A stretch of DNA of 64,000 bases from Rubripirellula lacrimiformis (GTDB lineage Bacteria > Planctomycetota > Planctomycetia > Pirellulales > Pirellulaceae): positions 3,534,001 through 3,598,000 of the forward strand of contig NZ_CP036525.1 in the NCBI RefSeq assembly GCF_007741535.1, read 5' to 3'. Made by a program: the position numbers and the translations under genes. Shown here one piece after another: positions 1-9,606 of this stretch. The notes under the pieces are model-generated. The model ran no database searches and was not told the DNA's origin. It saw only the letters and a list, made by a program, of their open reading frames with translations. Each line of letters opens with the position of its first letter. Position 1 is the stretch's first letter.

Positions 1-974
1 TCCTCGTCGTAGTCCGGTTCTTCGCCGCGTTCCAACAGGTCGTCGGGAGGCACCGATCCGTCTTGGGGAACCCAGCGGATCGTTTCTCTTGGTGGATCGG
101 ACAGTGCGTCGTGGCATTCCATGGCCGCCCAGGTCACGTCGCCGGGCCCGTCGGCTGTATCGCCGTCTTCGACGTCCTCGTCATGCTGCATCATGTACAG
201 CGATGCCGTCCGCAGGAACGCTTCGACGTCGCTGGGGTCAAACTTTTCGGAATCGTAGATCGCTTCCAGGTCGGGCAGATCAAGTTGGGCGTTGCCCACG
301 GTGTCAATCAACGTCCACTTATCGGTGGCGTGAAATAATCGCACGTTCGTCCACATATCTAGCGGCGGCATTTCGTGGCTCCATGCGTAATTCAAGCCGC
401 GCCGCAGTGAGTTTTCGTCTCGCAATACTTCGCCACCGGGATTGAAATAGCAGATCGCGTCGTCGTCTTCCAACAGCGTGGTGACCGCGCGGGTGATGAA
501 GTTCAATTCGTCCAACGGGTCATAGTCGTCGGGGATCAGCGGCAAATCGTCTTCTTCGTCGGTGGGGTCTTCGGCACCAAGGACGTAACTGATCAACAGG
601 CGTACGTGAGCGGTGTGGCTCTTGGATTCTTCCTCGCCCTCTTCCCATCCCCAGCACTGTTCCGAAGCCCGTCGCAGACAACCGGGGAACGCCAGCGGTC
701 CGAACTGACCCAAAGACCATGCCACAAATCGTTCGGGCGATTCATCGGGGTCGCCCATGTCGTCTGGCCAGGGCGAATCCGACGGCGTGACCAACAGGTG
801 GCCGCCAACTTCGGATCGGTAATCGAATACCAGCGTTTGGGGGGCGCTATCGTCGTCGATCGAATCGTGGCGACCGACCAACTTGAATCCCTTCAACCGC
901 TCCTCCAGGGTCGCAATGGCGATCGGGCGACGCAGCAGCACGCACATTCCCTGCGTGAACAGACCTTTCGCCAT
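1..974 (-). CDS. DUF4261-like protein, C-terminus cut by window edge
   Basis: The frame opens at ATG 974, preceded by a GAGG ribosome site, and runs off the left edge with no stop, so only about 324 residues are visible. The N-terminus is MAKGLFTQGMCVLLRRP. Around residues 176-235 come YFNPGGEVLRDE, PLDMWTNVRLF and a DTVGNAQLDLPDLEA stretch. This order (a phenylalanine-rich NPxGEVL segment, then a DxWxNVRLF segment, then a pDLE segment) resembles the DUF4261 family, whose function is unknown. The C-terminal part is very acidic, with many Asp and Glu. There is no signal peptide or membrane segment, so it is probably cytoplasmic. It is separated by about 140 bp from the next gene. The family assignment is from memory of the motif pattern and is moderate. 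Confidence 0.65.
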   Translation of the reverse strand, partial: MAKGLFTQGMCVLLRRPIAIATLEERLKGFKLVGRHDSIDDDSAPQTLVFDYRSEVGGHLLVTPSDSPWPDDMGDPDESPERFVAWSLGQFGPLAFPGCLRRASEQCWGWEEGEEESKSHTAHVRLLISYVLGAEDPTDEEDDLPLIPDDYDPLDELNFITRAVTTLLEDDDAICYFNPGGEVLRDENSLRRGLNYAWSHEMPPLDMWTNVRLFHATDKWTLIDTVGNAQLDLPDLEAIYDSEKFDPSDVEAFLRTASLYMMQHDEDVEDGDTADGPGDVTWAAMECHDALSDPPRETIRWVPQDGSVPPDDLLERGEEPDYDE

Positions 975-1114
975 CAATATCCTCACCAAACCCTTCGAAC
1001 TACGATTAATCCATCGTTTTAACGAAACATTCGTCGCAGAACGAGGGGCACCGATTCTGGCCGCAGGCAAACCGGTGCATCAGGTCGCAACAAGCACTCG
1101 CGGCGGATCGCATG

Positions 1115-2674
1115 CTATGCGGCGCGTCGGGGAGGAATGTTCTGACTCCGGCGGATCGGCAGACCGACGCCTGAACCATGCCCCGGGGCGGCGGTGGAGT
1201 CGTCCGAATTTGTCGAGTCGGGATCCATCGCCCCCGATTCTTGGGTGCCAGGATTCAGGCTGCCGCGTCCCCAGGGGATCGAAATCGTAGCGTCCGATTC
1301 ATCTTCATCGCGGCGAATCGTCGGTGAGTTTTCGATTTCCGATTCAGCAAGCTGCTGGCCCGTCGCGGCGTCGGATCGTTCGCTAGGCAGCGAGTATTGG
1401 AACCCCAGAATCTTTCCCAGCCGGGTTCGTCGCACGAGTCCTTCGTAGGTGGCGATCGAAAACGCCACGCTGATGGTGGCCGCGAATATCATTTTCGCCA
1501 CCGGGCTGAATCCGGTGGCGAACCACTTCAAATCGATATGGGCCAGGCCCAAAATTGGGTGGTGAACCAGATAGATCCAAAACGATGCTGCGGCGACGTA
1601 CTTCACGGCGGTGGAGACCGATAAAACGTGTCGCATCGCCAACCCCATGATCACCAGCGTGGCCAGGACGGCGGTGGTCGCGGTCATCACTGCCGTGATG
1701 GCGTGGGACAAGTTGGATCGGAACAGGTATTCGCCTTCGATCTGCATCGAAACCATCTGCGACGACAGATCGACGGAAATCGGTGATGGATCGACGGCCA
1801 GCAATTGCCATTGGCCCAGACGGATCGTGGCAAATCCCATCATCAATGTGGGGATGGCCAGCCGGGGTGCCCAGCGTTTTAGGCCGTCGAGTTGCGGATC
1901 GTTCCAGGCCAACGAGACACCCAGTGCGAAGAAGATCGCGTGGTAGGTCCATTTGCTGGCCACGGGCAGAAACGCGTGCTGGAACCCCCAAACCACTTCC
2001 GGGCGGAAGATCAGCACGATGCTGGCGGCTCCGGCCAGGGCGGCGATACAGATCGAATCGATGGTTCGTGAACCAGGCTGGATTTGCCGCAGCATGCCCT
2101 GCCCGAACTTGGCGGTCCGCTGCCCCCACCGATCCCAGGCTGCTTTGGCGGCAGCCAGGATCGCGACGTAGGTGAACAGATACGGCAGGAACCACAGATG
2201 GCTGAGTCCCCACAGATTTCGATCAATCGATCCGTCGAATTTTAGGCTCTTCATTTTCACCATCGGGACCGCACCATCGGTCACCCACCCCAGCACCCAC
2301 AGGTACAGGTCCAGTGGCAAGACGACCAGCATTCCGAACAGCAGCGGGATCAGCAGACGTTTGGCTCGCGATCGGACGACCCCCGACGGTTGGCTGCGGC
2401 CGAGCGAACGCCAAGTGAAAAAGCCGGCGATCACCAGGAACAGTGGCATCACGATCAGTTCTAGCGACCAGAACGCAAAATCGACGGCTTCGCTGGGCGT
2501 GTCCTGCACGGTCCAACCGAGCCCTGGCATGGGATGTTTCAGGTACGGAACGCCGGCATGAAGTGCCACGACCGCGATCGCAGCGGCAGCCCGAACGAGG
2601 TCCAAGCCGGCGAACGTCGTCTCGGAACCAGAGTTTCCGATGGATCCCATGACGGGCTGGTCGGTTGGAGGCAT
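1115..2674 (-). CDS. acyltransferase family 3 (OpgC-like) membrane protein
   Basis: This polytopic membrane protein begins FAGLDLVRAAAAIAVVALHAG, the hallmark start of acyltransferase-3/COG3936-type proteins, which O-acylate sugars, glucans or envelope polymers. About ten hydrophobic segments follow, including SLELIVMPLFLVIAGFF and SHLWFLPYLFTYVAILAAA; the HLWFLPYL motif is typical. The last 80 residues form a polar, acidic, probably cytoplasmic tail. I chose ATG 2674 (MPPTDQPV). The same frame stays open to an ATG at 2782, but that extension lies inside a dispersed repeat and encodes only a short poorly conserved leader. The substrate cannot be read from sequence. Confidence 0.85.
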   Translation of the reverse strand: MPPTDQPVMGSIGNSGSETTFAGLDLVRAAAAIAVVALHAGVPYLKHPMPGLGWTVQDTPSEAVDFAFWSLELIVMPLFLVIAGFFTWRSLGRSQPSGVVRSRAKRLLIPLLFGMLVVLPLDLYLWVLGWVTDGAVPMVKMKSLKFDGSIDRNLWGLSHLWFLPYLFTYVAILAAAKAAWDRWGQRTAKFGQGMLRQIQPGSRTIDSICIAALAGAASIVLIFRPEVVWGFQHAFLPVASKWTYHAIFFALGVSLAWNDPQLDGLKRWAPRLAIPTLMMGFATIRLGQWQLLAVDPSPISVDLSSQMVSMQIEGEYLFRSNLSHAITAVMTATTAVLATLVIMGLAMRHVLSVSTAVKYVAAASFWIYLVHHPILGLAHIDLKWFATGFSPVAKMIFAATISVAFSIATYEGLVRRTRLGKILGFQYSLPSERSDAATGQQLAESEIENSPTIRRDEDESDATISIPWGRGSLNPGTQESGAMDPDSTNSDDSTAAPGHGSGVGLPIRRSQNIPPRRAA

Positions 2675-2771
2675 CGGTTCACTCGCGGAAAGCAGGTTGT
2701 TGGTTCGTGTGGCCTGGGGAATACCAAATCGGAATGCCCCCAGGAAAGTCCATCCCAAAACCAGCAAACCC

Positions 2772-2899
2772 CCGTAGCGCAAGTCGCCAAGACTTTCGGT
2801 CTATCAGCAAACACCCGTAGCGCAAGTCGCCAAGACTTTCGGTCTACGCTTTCGGGAATCGATGTTGGAGGCCGAAAGTCTTGGCGACTTGCGCTACGG
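2772..2899. repeat. dispersed 28-bp arm repeat: two direct copies and one inverted copy
   Basis: A 28-bp sequence beginning CCGTAGCGCAAGTCGCC and ending AAGACTTTCGG occurs at 2772-2799 and 2815-2842. It occurs again as the exact reverse complement at 2872-2899. Copies two and three can pair into a hairpin with a 29-nt loop. The same arm is the core of the 13.8-15.8 kb tandem array, so this is a dispersed repeat family of the genome. Confidence 0.95.
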
Positions 2900-3203
2900 A
2901 GAGAGAGGGGGGGGGATCTTGATTCGCTGGCTGCGCGACACGCGAAATTCGCCCTCACCTGCAGAGGCTCGATTTGGATTCTGTTGTTGGCGAGCGCTTT
3001 CGGATTGGTTTTCCGGGGGTGTTGTTTGTCGGCACAGCCGCAAATACCGGACTTTTCCGCCTTGCTGTGGCTCTATGGGAGCGAATTTCGTTGACGCGGG
3101 AGGCCCATTTCGTGGATACTAAGGTCGCGGCCATCGAGGCTGCATTCGACGCTCTTCTCTTCCGGTACTCGCTGCCGATCACGCTTCTCACGGTGGAAAA
3201 CCC
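2900..3203. other. intergenic stretch
   Basis: This gap lies between the repeat and the next plus-strand gene. It starts with a purine run (GAGAGAGAGGGGGGGG) just after the inverted arm. I see no gene or convincing promoter in it; it must hold the divergent start signals of the two flanking genes. Confidence 0.4.
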
Positions 3204-4937
3204 ATGAGTCATCGCAAACGTTCGTACGATTCGCGCCCGATCGCCCTGTCGGCTGATCCCGATCATGGGGGGGCTGTTGCACGCGTGTTGTCGATGGATG
3301 CGGATTCGACGACCGAGCGAAGTCGTGGAACGATGGTGTTAGCGGTTTTGATCGCATTCGTTGCCGCGATGATCTGCTCGACGCGCGTGATCGGGCAGGA
3401 AGCGCCTGCCCAGGGCAAATTTGAACATTTCCCTCTGCACCAGGCGCTGCAGAATCCGGCGATGGTGAAGAATGTCGAATCGAAAACCAAGTCTTACGCA
3501 TCGACGGGAAATGGCGACACGCGGATGGTGAAGGCTTACTTCACGCTGTTAGTGCCAGCCCGATTGACCGCGGCCGATGCGCCCAAGGACATGAACGAGA
3601 TTGTCAGCGACGTCAGCACCTACATCGCTCGCGCGGCCCGTTCGAATCGTCCCGAAGTCACTCAAACGATCACTCAAAACGCCTACGCTGGTCTTTCGCG
3701 CGTTGCCCAAGGGAACTATCCCCCGCCCGGGCGGATCGCAGCAATCCTGATGCTCGGTCGGCTCGATCAACGGCCCGCCAACAGCGCCGCCAAGACGCCA
3801 CCTATCCCCTATCTGGCCGCACTGCCGACGCTGGTGAAGCTTTACACCGATGAAAACAACATTGATGGAGTCCGAGCTGCTGCGTTGCAGGGGATCCATC
3901 GCCAGGTCAGCTACGGATTTCCAGGAATTCCCCAAGACACTCGAACCGAAATCTCGGCCGCGATGACCGCGCTGCTGGATTCCGAACCACCGATGACTCG
4001 CACCGACGACGTGCATGCCTACCTGCAACGATATGCCGTCGACATCCTGACTTCGCTACGTGCGGCTGACGACAAGGCTTTGGGAGTCAAGTTGATTGGA
4101 ATCAGCACCAAGGCCGACACGCCCGATCTGCTGGCCCTGCATTCGGCGGCTAGAGTCGGCGATTTGGGAGCGACGATGCAAGGAAAAGTGGACACCCCGG
4201 ATACCGTTTTGCAAAGTTGGGCTGCGAGAGCCATGCGGGCTTTCGAGAGCGAAGTGGACCGACTGAACGCGCTGGAACGAATTCCGAACGCAGCCAGTCA
4301 GCCTAAGAAACCTGCCGATTTCTTGCGGAAGCCGAGTGAAAACACCGGACGTGGGGCTGCCGGCGGCTATGGCATGGGCGGCATGGATGGGATGGACGAA
4401 ATGTCAGGCATGGAAGACATGATGATGGACAGCAGCATGGGCAGCATGGAAGACATGATGATGGACGGTGGCATGAGCGGCATGGACGAGATGTCGATGT
4501 ACGGAATGGGAGGCGGAATGATGGCCGCCCAAGCCAAGCCACAGCCGCCGGAAGTGATCTCATCGCGACGCCGGCTGAACCACGTGCTGCAACAATTGCA
4601 TCTGGGCGTCACCGGAAATGGTTCCGCAGGAATGCCGTCGCGTAACCCAGGCGGACTGCTTGTGTCCGTGCCGAACGAGAAAAAGAAGCTGGTCGAAGAT
4701 TGGTTGACGTCGATGAAAGAAGTCGTCGATGCCCTGAACGACGATATGCTGGACGATCGCGACAAGTACATCGAAGGCTTGGAATCGCAAATTGAGATGC
4801 TGAAAGTGATCGTCGGCGATCAGGAACCCGAGCGAGCGATCTTCACGGATGACGACGATCTGGCAAACGCACCAGCCGCAGCTGAACCCGAAGCCGCCGC
4901 ACCAGCCGCCGCAGTCGGCTTCAAACTGGACGAGTAA
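3204..4937 (+). CDS. secreted HEAT-like protein with Met/Gly/Asp-rich insert
   Basis: I do not recognise a named family. A hydrophobic segment (MVLAVLIAFVAAMI, residues 44-57) followed by VIGQ looks like a signal peptide, with mature sequence from about residue 65. Starts at 3294 or 3333 would give a more normal N-terminus than ATG 3204. Residues 150-330 are helical and repeat-like (AALPTLVKLYTDENN, VRAAALQGIHRQ), as in HEAT-type scaffolds. Residues 388-446 are a low-complexity block of GM, MDGM and MMMD repeats. The C-terminal part has a long helix (DKYIEGLESQIEMLKVIV) and ends in an Ala/Glu/Pro-rich tail. It probably works in the periplasm; the Met/Asp block could bind metal, but that is speculation. 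Confidence 0.8.
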   Translation: MSHRKRSYDSRPIALSADPDHGGAVARVLSMDADSTTERSRGTMVLAVLIAFVAAMICSTRVIGQEAPAQGKFEHFPLHQALQNPAMVKNVESKTKSYASTGNGDTRMVKAYFTLLVPARLTAADAPKDMNEIVSDVSTYIARAARSNRPEVTQTITQNAYAGLSRVAQGNYPPPGRIAAILMLGRLDQRPANSAAKTPPIPYLAALPTLVKLYTDENNIDGVRAAALQGIHRQVSYGFPGIPQDTRTEISAAMTALLDSEPPMTRTDDVHAYLQRYAVDILTSLRAADDKALGVKLIGISTKADTPDLLALHSAARVGDLGATMQGKVDTPDTVLQSWAARAMRAFESEVDRLNALERIPNAASQPKKPADFLRKPSENTGRGAAGGYGMGGMDGMDEMSGMEDMMMDSSMGSMEDMMMDGGMSGMDEMSMYGMGGGMMAAQAKPQPPEVISSRRRLNHVLQQLHLGVTGNGSAGMPSRNPGGLLVSVPNEKKKLVEDWLTSMKEVVDALNDDMLDDRDKYIEGLESQIEMLKVIVGDQEPERAIFTDDDDLANAPAAAEPEAAAPAAAVGFKLDE

Positions 4938-5011
4938 TCGACCTGGGTCAGGCAACGCTCGGTATTGGACTTCGCCAGAAGTCCCATCCGCTGGCAAACC
5001 CCCCGCTGGCC

Positions 5012-5067
5012 AATCCGCCGATTCCCGCGGCGGATTTCCCGGGTGCCGGCGGTTTTGACCGCCGGCA
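5012..5067. terminator. two hairpins between convergent genes
   Basis: Two perfect inverted repeats lie between converging stop codons. AATCCGCCG (5012-5020) pairs with CGGCGGATT (5028-5036), followed by T residues. TGCCGGCGGT (5044-5053) pairs with ACCGCCGGCA (5058-5067) across a TTTG loop. The position suggests a bidirectional terminator. Confidence 0.6.
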
Positions 5068-5085
5068 GATCCGTTGCCGCTCGCT

Positions 5086-8064
5086 CTACTCTGCAGCTTC
5101 CTGTTCGGCTCGTGCCGTGGATGCTGCGGCAAAGTCGCCGGCTACTGCTGTCACCAACTTGCCAGGATGGATGTACTTGCGAATCGCCTCGTTGACGCTT
5201 TCGACGGTGGCATCCTGGATCTGGCGATCGTGGGCCGCGTAGTACTCCATCGTTCGGTCGTTGAACATCGTGCTGAGCAGTTCACCGGCTAACGAAGCGT
5301 CGGCGACACGACGAACTCGAGCGGACTGCAGGTACGACACTTTCGCCTTCTCCAGTTCGTCTTCGGTGATTCCCTGGTCACGAATTCGATCGATTTCTTC
5401 CAGCAGAACCTCCGTCAAACGATCCTTGTTTTCAGGGTTGGTGATCGCGTAGATCGTAAAATCGACACGTCCATCCTTGGCTCTCGCGGACAATCCGCTG
5501 CGGACACCGTACGACAAACCTTCTTGTTGGCGAACTCGATCCCCCAGACGGCTGCTGAGCGATCCACCACCGAGGATGAAGTTCCCCAGGACCAGCGAAG
5601 CATACTCGGGCTGATCGTCAGCCAAGGCGTACTGTTGGCTGGTGTAATAGACCGCGTTCGCTTTGTCTGGCGTTTCGATGATGTCGGTCGATCCAGGCAG
5701 TTCCGGATGCGGATCCCGGTCGACTCGCACGTACGCGATGTCGGTATCCCAGTCGGTCAATTCCGCCTTCATCAGTCGTTTGACTTCTTCGGCATCAAAG
5801 TCGCCAACAACCGACAGTTCACCCGCTTGGTTGCTGAAAAAGTCCGCGTGCAGTTGTTTCAGTTCGTCGATTTCGACGGCCGAATACATCGCAATTTCTT
5901 CTTCCAGCGTTTGCACGTATCGGATGTCATCAGGCCCATAGGGTGATAGCGTCCGTCGAACACTGCGCGGCGCCAAAGCTTGTGGATCCGTCGTGCTCTT
6001 TTGCAAACTGGTGACGATTTGGCGTTTCAGCACGTCCAGTTCCGTCGCATCCAATCGAGGGCGACGCACGATGTCACCGATCAATCCGATCACTTCGGGC
6101 AGGAACTCACGTTTCGTTTTGACGCTCAATTGCATCAGTCCGACGGTCGTGTTGAGCGACAGTTCGGCCCGCAGCCGAGTCAGTTCGTCTTGCAGTTCGG
6201 TGTAGTCCAGTTTGTCGGTCCCACGTGACATCACGATGCCAAGCAGTTCGACGGCACCGATTTTATCCTTCAACGTATCGGCGGTCCCGAATCGAAGGGT
6301 CAGCATCAAGGAAACCGTTTCGCCGCGTGTCTTCTTGGGCAACAACGCGTATTGGATTCCGCCAACCAGATCGCCACGCTGGGTACGAGCTTCGATGGCG
6401 TCCGGCGATGGGTCGAATTGTTCGCCCGCAGCAATCGCTGCTCGCCCCTTGTAATCCTTGAAAACGGTCTTTAAATCGGGGGCTTCGGGAACTTCGATAC
6501 GGTCCGACGTTTCGCTCGGGATGAACAAGCCGACCGTTCGGTTGTTTCGCACAAAGTACTTTTGGGCCACGCGTTGAACCTGATCCAACGTCAATGCTTC
6601 GACATTATCGCGGAACAGGAAATACAAACGCCAATCGCCTTGGGCGGCCCAGTCGCTAAGGCTGACGGCGACTTTGTCCGAGTCCCCGGCGGCCAATTCG
6701 CGATGTTTCAGGATCTGTTGGACCGCACGGTCCAGTTCCTGTTGGGTGATGGGATCGGTGGCGAATGATTCTTCCATCACATCGATCAACTTGACCCGAG
6801 CAGCCTCGATCGACTTGTCGACGTTGACTTCGGCCAAGGCCATGAACAGGCCTGGTTCGGTGAACGCGTTGGCCATCGCATAGACATTCGACGCGATTTC
6901 CGTTTGGACCATCTGTTTGTACAGTCGGCCACTCGGTTCATCACCCAGGATGTAGACCAAGGCCTTCACAGCCGCAAAATCGGGGTGGCTGCTGGACGGA
7001 ATGTGATAGGCCGTGCCAGCCAATTGGATTTCACCGACGCGGCGAAGCACGACGGTGCGTTCCCCATCCTGGGCAGGTTCGGTGGTGTAGGTGTCGTCGA
7101 TCGGTTCATCCGGTTTGTGCAGCGAACCGAAGTACTTTTGCACGTACTGAAGCGCTTCGTCGGGATCAAATTTGCCGGCCAAGGTGACCATGACGTTGTC
7201 TGGCCGGTAAAATTTGCGATAAAACTTTCTCAGCCGTACGACTGGCACACGTTCGATATCGCTGCGGTTACCGATGGTCGAACGGCCGTAGTTGTGCCAA
7301 TCGTAGGCACCGGATTGGATCCGCTGCATCAGCACTCGGATGGGCGAATTTTCGCCACTTTCGAATTCGTTCCGCACGACGGTCATCTCTTTTTCAAGAT
7401 CTTCGCCGCGAATGAAGCTGTTGACCAATCGGTCAGCTTCTAGCCGGATCGCGAATTCCAGGTTGTCGCCGACCGCGGGTAGCGTCTCGTAATAGTTGGT
7501 GCGGTCGGTCCAGGTGGTCCCGTTCATCGAATTGCCCGCACCGCGTTCTTTCAACGCTTTGGGGATATCCGGATGCATCGGCGTGCCCTTGAACAACATG
7601 TGTTCCAACAGGTGAGCCATGCCGGCTTCGCCGTATCCTTCGTGGCGTGAACCGACAAAGATAGTCATGTTGACCGTCACGACTTCTTTGCTGTCGTCGG
7701 GGTACAACAGCACGCGAACGCCATTTTCAAGCTGGTATTCCGAAATGCCTTCGATTTCGGTGACCTTCACAGGGCTAACTTCGGTAGCTCCATCCACTTC
7801 GGGATCTTTCGTGTTTGCGGTAGCGGGCGACTGAGCCGTGGTTGGCTCCGAACTCGGCTCGTCTGCCCGAATCAGGCCGAGGGGGAAAACGCAAAGGCAT
7901 ACCAATGCGATGATACCGGCAACAAGGCGCTTTCCTTGCTTCTGCCGATCCGTGCAGGGTCGATCCTGCTTGGGACACTGTTTCGCTGCCGCCGTCGTCA
8001 AGCGATCGCAGGTCGAAACGCCCTCGACCGTCGCGGGGTGTAAATGATGGAAGGTCACAGCCAT
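5086..8064 (-). CDS. M16 family zinc metalloprotease, two-domain, exported
   Basis: This pitrilysin/insulinase-type peptidase has the inverted zinc motif HLLEH at residues 151-155, inside GMAHLLEHMLFKGT. His151 and His155 bind zinc, Glu154 is the catalytic base, and a downstream Glu completes the site. Residues about 110-320 form the first M16 domain and 330-510 its inactive partner. A second M16 pair follows from about residue 565 to 960 and lacks HxxEH, as is usual in the 900-1000-residue class. A hydrophobic segment at 47-65 ending before RADEP is a signal peptide or anchor, so it acts in the periplasm or outer envelope. The AAGGAG ribosome site is only 1 nt before ATG 8064, so the GTG two codons later (8058) may be the real start. 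It converges on the HEAT-like gene. Confidence 0.95.
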   Translation of the reverse strand: MAVTFHHLHPATVEGVSTCDRLTTAAAKQCPKQDRPCTDRQKQGKRLVAGIIALVCLCVFPLGLIRADEPSSEPTTAQSPATANTKDPEVDGATEVSPVKVTEIEGISEYQLENGVRVLLYPDDSKEVVTVNMTIFVGSRHEGYGEAGMAHLLEHMLFKGTPMHPDIPKALKERGAGNSMNGTTWTDRTNYYETLPAVGDNLEFAIRLEADRLVNSFIRGEDLEKEMTVVRNEFESGENSPIRVLMQRIQSGAYDWHNYGRSTIGNRSDIERVPVVRLRKFYRKFYRPDNVMVTLAGKFDPDEALQYVQKYFGSLHKPDEPIDDTYTTEPAQDGERTVVLRRVGEIQLAGTAYHIPSSSHPDFAAVKALVYILGDEPSGRLYKQMVQTEIASNVYAMANAFTEPGLFMALAEVNVDKSIEAARVKLIDVMEESFATDPITQQELDRAVQQILKHRELAAGDSDKVAVSLSDWAAQGDWRLYFLFRDNVEALTLDQVQRVAQKYFVRNNRTVGLFIPSETSDRIEVPEAPDLKTVFKDYKGRAAIAAGEQFDPSPDAIEARTQRGDLVGGIQYALLPKKTRGETVSLMLTLRFGTADTLKDKIGAVELLGIVMSRGTDKLDYTELQDELTRLRAELSLNTTVGLMQLSVKTKREFLPEVIGLIGDIVRRPRLDATELDVLKRQIVTSLQKSTTDPQALAPRSVRRTLSPYGPDDIRYVQTLEEEIAMYSAVEIDELKQLHADFFSNQAGELSVVGDFDAEEVKRLMKAELTDWDTDIAYVRVDRDPHPELPGSTDIIETPDKANAVYYTSQQYALADDQPEYASLVLGNFILGGGSLSSRLGDRVRQQEGLSYGVRSGLSARAKDGRVDFTIYAITNPENKDRLTEVLLEEIDRIRDQGITEDELEKAKVSYLQSARVRRVADASLAGELLSTMFNDRTMEYYAAHDRQIQDATVESVNEAIRKYIHPGKLVTAVAGDFAAASTARAEQEAAE

Positions 8065-8221
8065 ACTCCTTAGGTGTTCATTGACCCAAACGCGAGTGAC
8101 GGCGCCTGTCGCACCGCTCGTCCCCTACGCTTTCCCGAATTGTAACGTCACTGCAATCACGGGATACCGGACCCGGGCGGTGAAGGGTCCGTCGACAAAC
8201 CTCGCTGTGAATTGAATCTTC

Positions 8222-8536
8222 ATGAATCATCAATGGACCCCTGTTGCCCAAGCAAGTGAGATCGCCGATGGCGAGGCGATCGAGGTCGTGGTCGGCGAAC
8301 AGATCTTGGCGATCTTTCGTTCCGATGGGCAATGGTTTGCCATGGACGGGATGTGCGCGCATCAAGGCGGGCCGATCGCCCAAGGAAAGGTTGCCGATGG
8401 CTGTGTCACCTGTCCGTGGCACGGGTGGCAATACGATCTGGCGACTGGCATTCAAACCATCAATCGACAACCGTTGATGCAAACTTTCCCGATCCGCGAA
8501 GTCGACGGAACGATCGAAGTCGAACTAGAAAAGTAG
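8222..8536 (+). CDS. Rieske [2Fe-2S] ferredoxin-like protein
   Basis: This 104-residue single-domain Rieske protein has both cluster motifs. CAHQGG places Cys45 and His47, and CPWHGW places Cys64 and His67, to bind one 2Fe-2S centre. Its length and lack of a signal peptide match soluble NirD-like or dioxygenase-ferredoxin proteins that pass electrons to an oxygenase or reductase. No partner enzyme is adjacent. It diverges from the M16 protease with about 157 bp between starts. The electron partner is unknown. Confidence 0.93.
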   Translation: MNHQWTPVAQASEIADGEAIEVVVGEQILAIFRSDGQWFAMDGMCAHQGGPIAQGKVADGCVTCPWHGWQYDLATGIQTINRQPLMQTFPIREVDGTIEVELEK

Positions 8537-8753
8537 TTGGCACCTGCGAACACCCGTTCCGTGTCATCGAGAACTCGGTGGATCCAGCGTTCTGCGATCA
8601 ACTCGACATGCGCTAGGCGTGGTTCGCCCGAATCGGCTCGTCGATAGCATCCGATCCGCTAGGCGGCGGGCTGCCAATGTTGATGGTGGATCGATCTGGC
8701 TGCCGATCGTCGCAGCGATCCACAACGGTTCGATGCGTCGTTCCCGCTGGGGA

Positions 8754-9251
8754 TTAAGCCGACTTGGCGGCTAGGTAGCGATCCAACGAAAGGGGCGGGT
8801 AACCGTCATAGAAGCGACGGATCCAGTGTCGGCCTTTCCAGTCTTCGAGGTGACGTTGCCACCCCATGCGGGTCATCAATCGATCGCTGATGTTGCCGTT
8901 GGACACGTGCGCGACGATCGCCGCTGCGCCGCGGATATGAGCGATGTCGTCTAGGATATGACAGGCCGCCGAAAACGACTGGTAACCGGCAAAGGTGCCG
9001 GCGCGGATATAGTCCAGCGTCAAAAACGTTGGCAATCCCAACGGTTGGTGATAGTCGATCCAGCAAACGTCGTCGTCGCTGCGGCCGTACTTTGCCTGCC
9101 ACCATACCTGGGCCATGGAAACGCTGCCGCAGGTCAGTCGGCGTTGGACTTCGATCATCTTGCCACCGCGCACCAGGATGCGGCCATACCGCCAATTGCG
9201 GATCTTGGTGAAGTCGTTTCGTGGGTCGGTGGTGGCGTCTAATCGCAGCAT
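8754..9251 (-). CDS. conserved hypothetical protein
   Basis: This is a 165-residue soluble protein from ATG 9251 (MLRLDATTDPRNDFTK); an upstream in-frame start at 9305 adds 18 residues of low plausibility. The C-terminal half contains GAAAIVAHVSNGNISDRLM and a GWQRHLEDWKGRHWIRRFY stretch. That loosely recalls the end of a GNAT acetyltransferase (a conserved position followed by MGWQRH), but no acetyl-CoA loop can be identified. It is probably a real gene because codon use is uniform and the protein is rich in Trp and Tyr. Function is not assigned. Confidence 0.7.
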   Translation of the reverse strand: MLRLDATTDPRNDFTKIRNWRYGRILVRGGKMIEVQRRLTCGSVSMAQVWWQAKYGRSDDDVCWIDYHQPLGLPTFLTLDYIRAGTFAGYQSFSAACHILDDIAHIRGAAAIVAHVSNGNISDRLMTRMGWQRHLEDWKGRHWIRRFYDGYPPLSLDRYLAAKSA

Positions 9252-9606
9252 GTTTTGTCTTTCCTGATCGACACAACCCGATCGTGTCGTATCGAAAAGT
9301 AGCACATTCTGCGGTGTCAGGCCCCGGCCTGCCCCCAGTCCAGACTCGGTTGGCGGCGGAATCGGATAGGATTATCGGGGTCACCCGATTTGCTACACGT
9401 TGTTTGTGGCTTCACGTGGTTTGTGGCTAGATGCGGTTTCCGGCGACGTGCAGAATCTTGCTAGACGTGGCGTCCACGACGCTCGACACTGAATGATCGA
9501 TGCGGCCAGGCACGACGCGGTGGCAGGTCGATTGTCACGGGACGCTGCATCCGCTTGGGGCGTGACCACTTTTTCTACGGCTACGTTGGCTTGGACTGAA
9601 CGAACT
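9252..9606. other. intergenic, divergent promoter region
   Basis: The region lies between two divergent genes. It carries short T/G-rich direct repeats (TTTGTGGCT and relatives near 9400-9430) but no clear promoter boxes or hairpins. An in-frame upstream extension of the hydrolase to 9493 exists but is not needed. Confidence 0.35.

Noticed and set aside
1383-2213. 276-residue minus-strand frame inside the acyltransferase gene
   Set aside because: It is an out-of-frame shadow of the clear acyltransferase-3 protein.
8806-9384. 192-residue minus-strand frame
   Set aside because: Out of frame with the Trp/Tyr-rich protein at 8754-9251, and Arg/Pro-rich as expected of a shadow.
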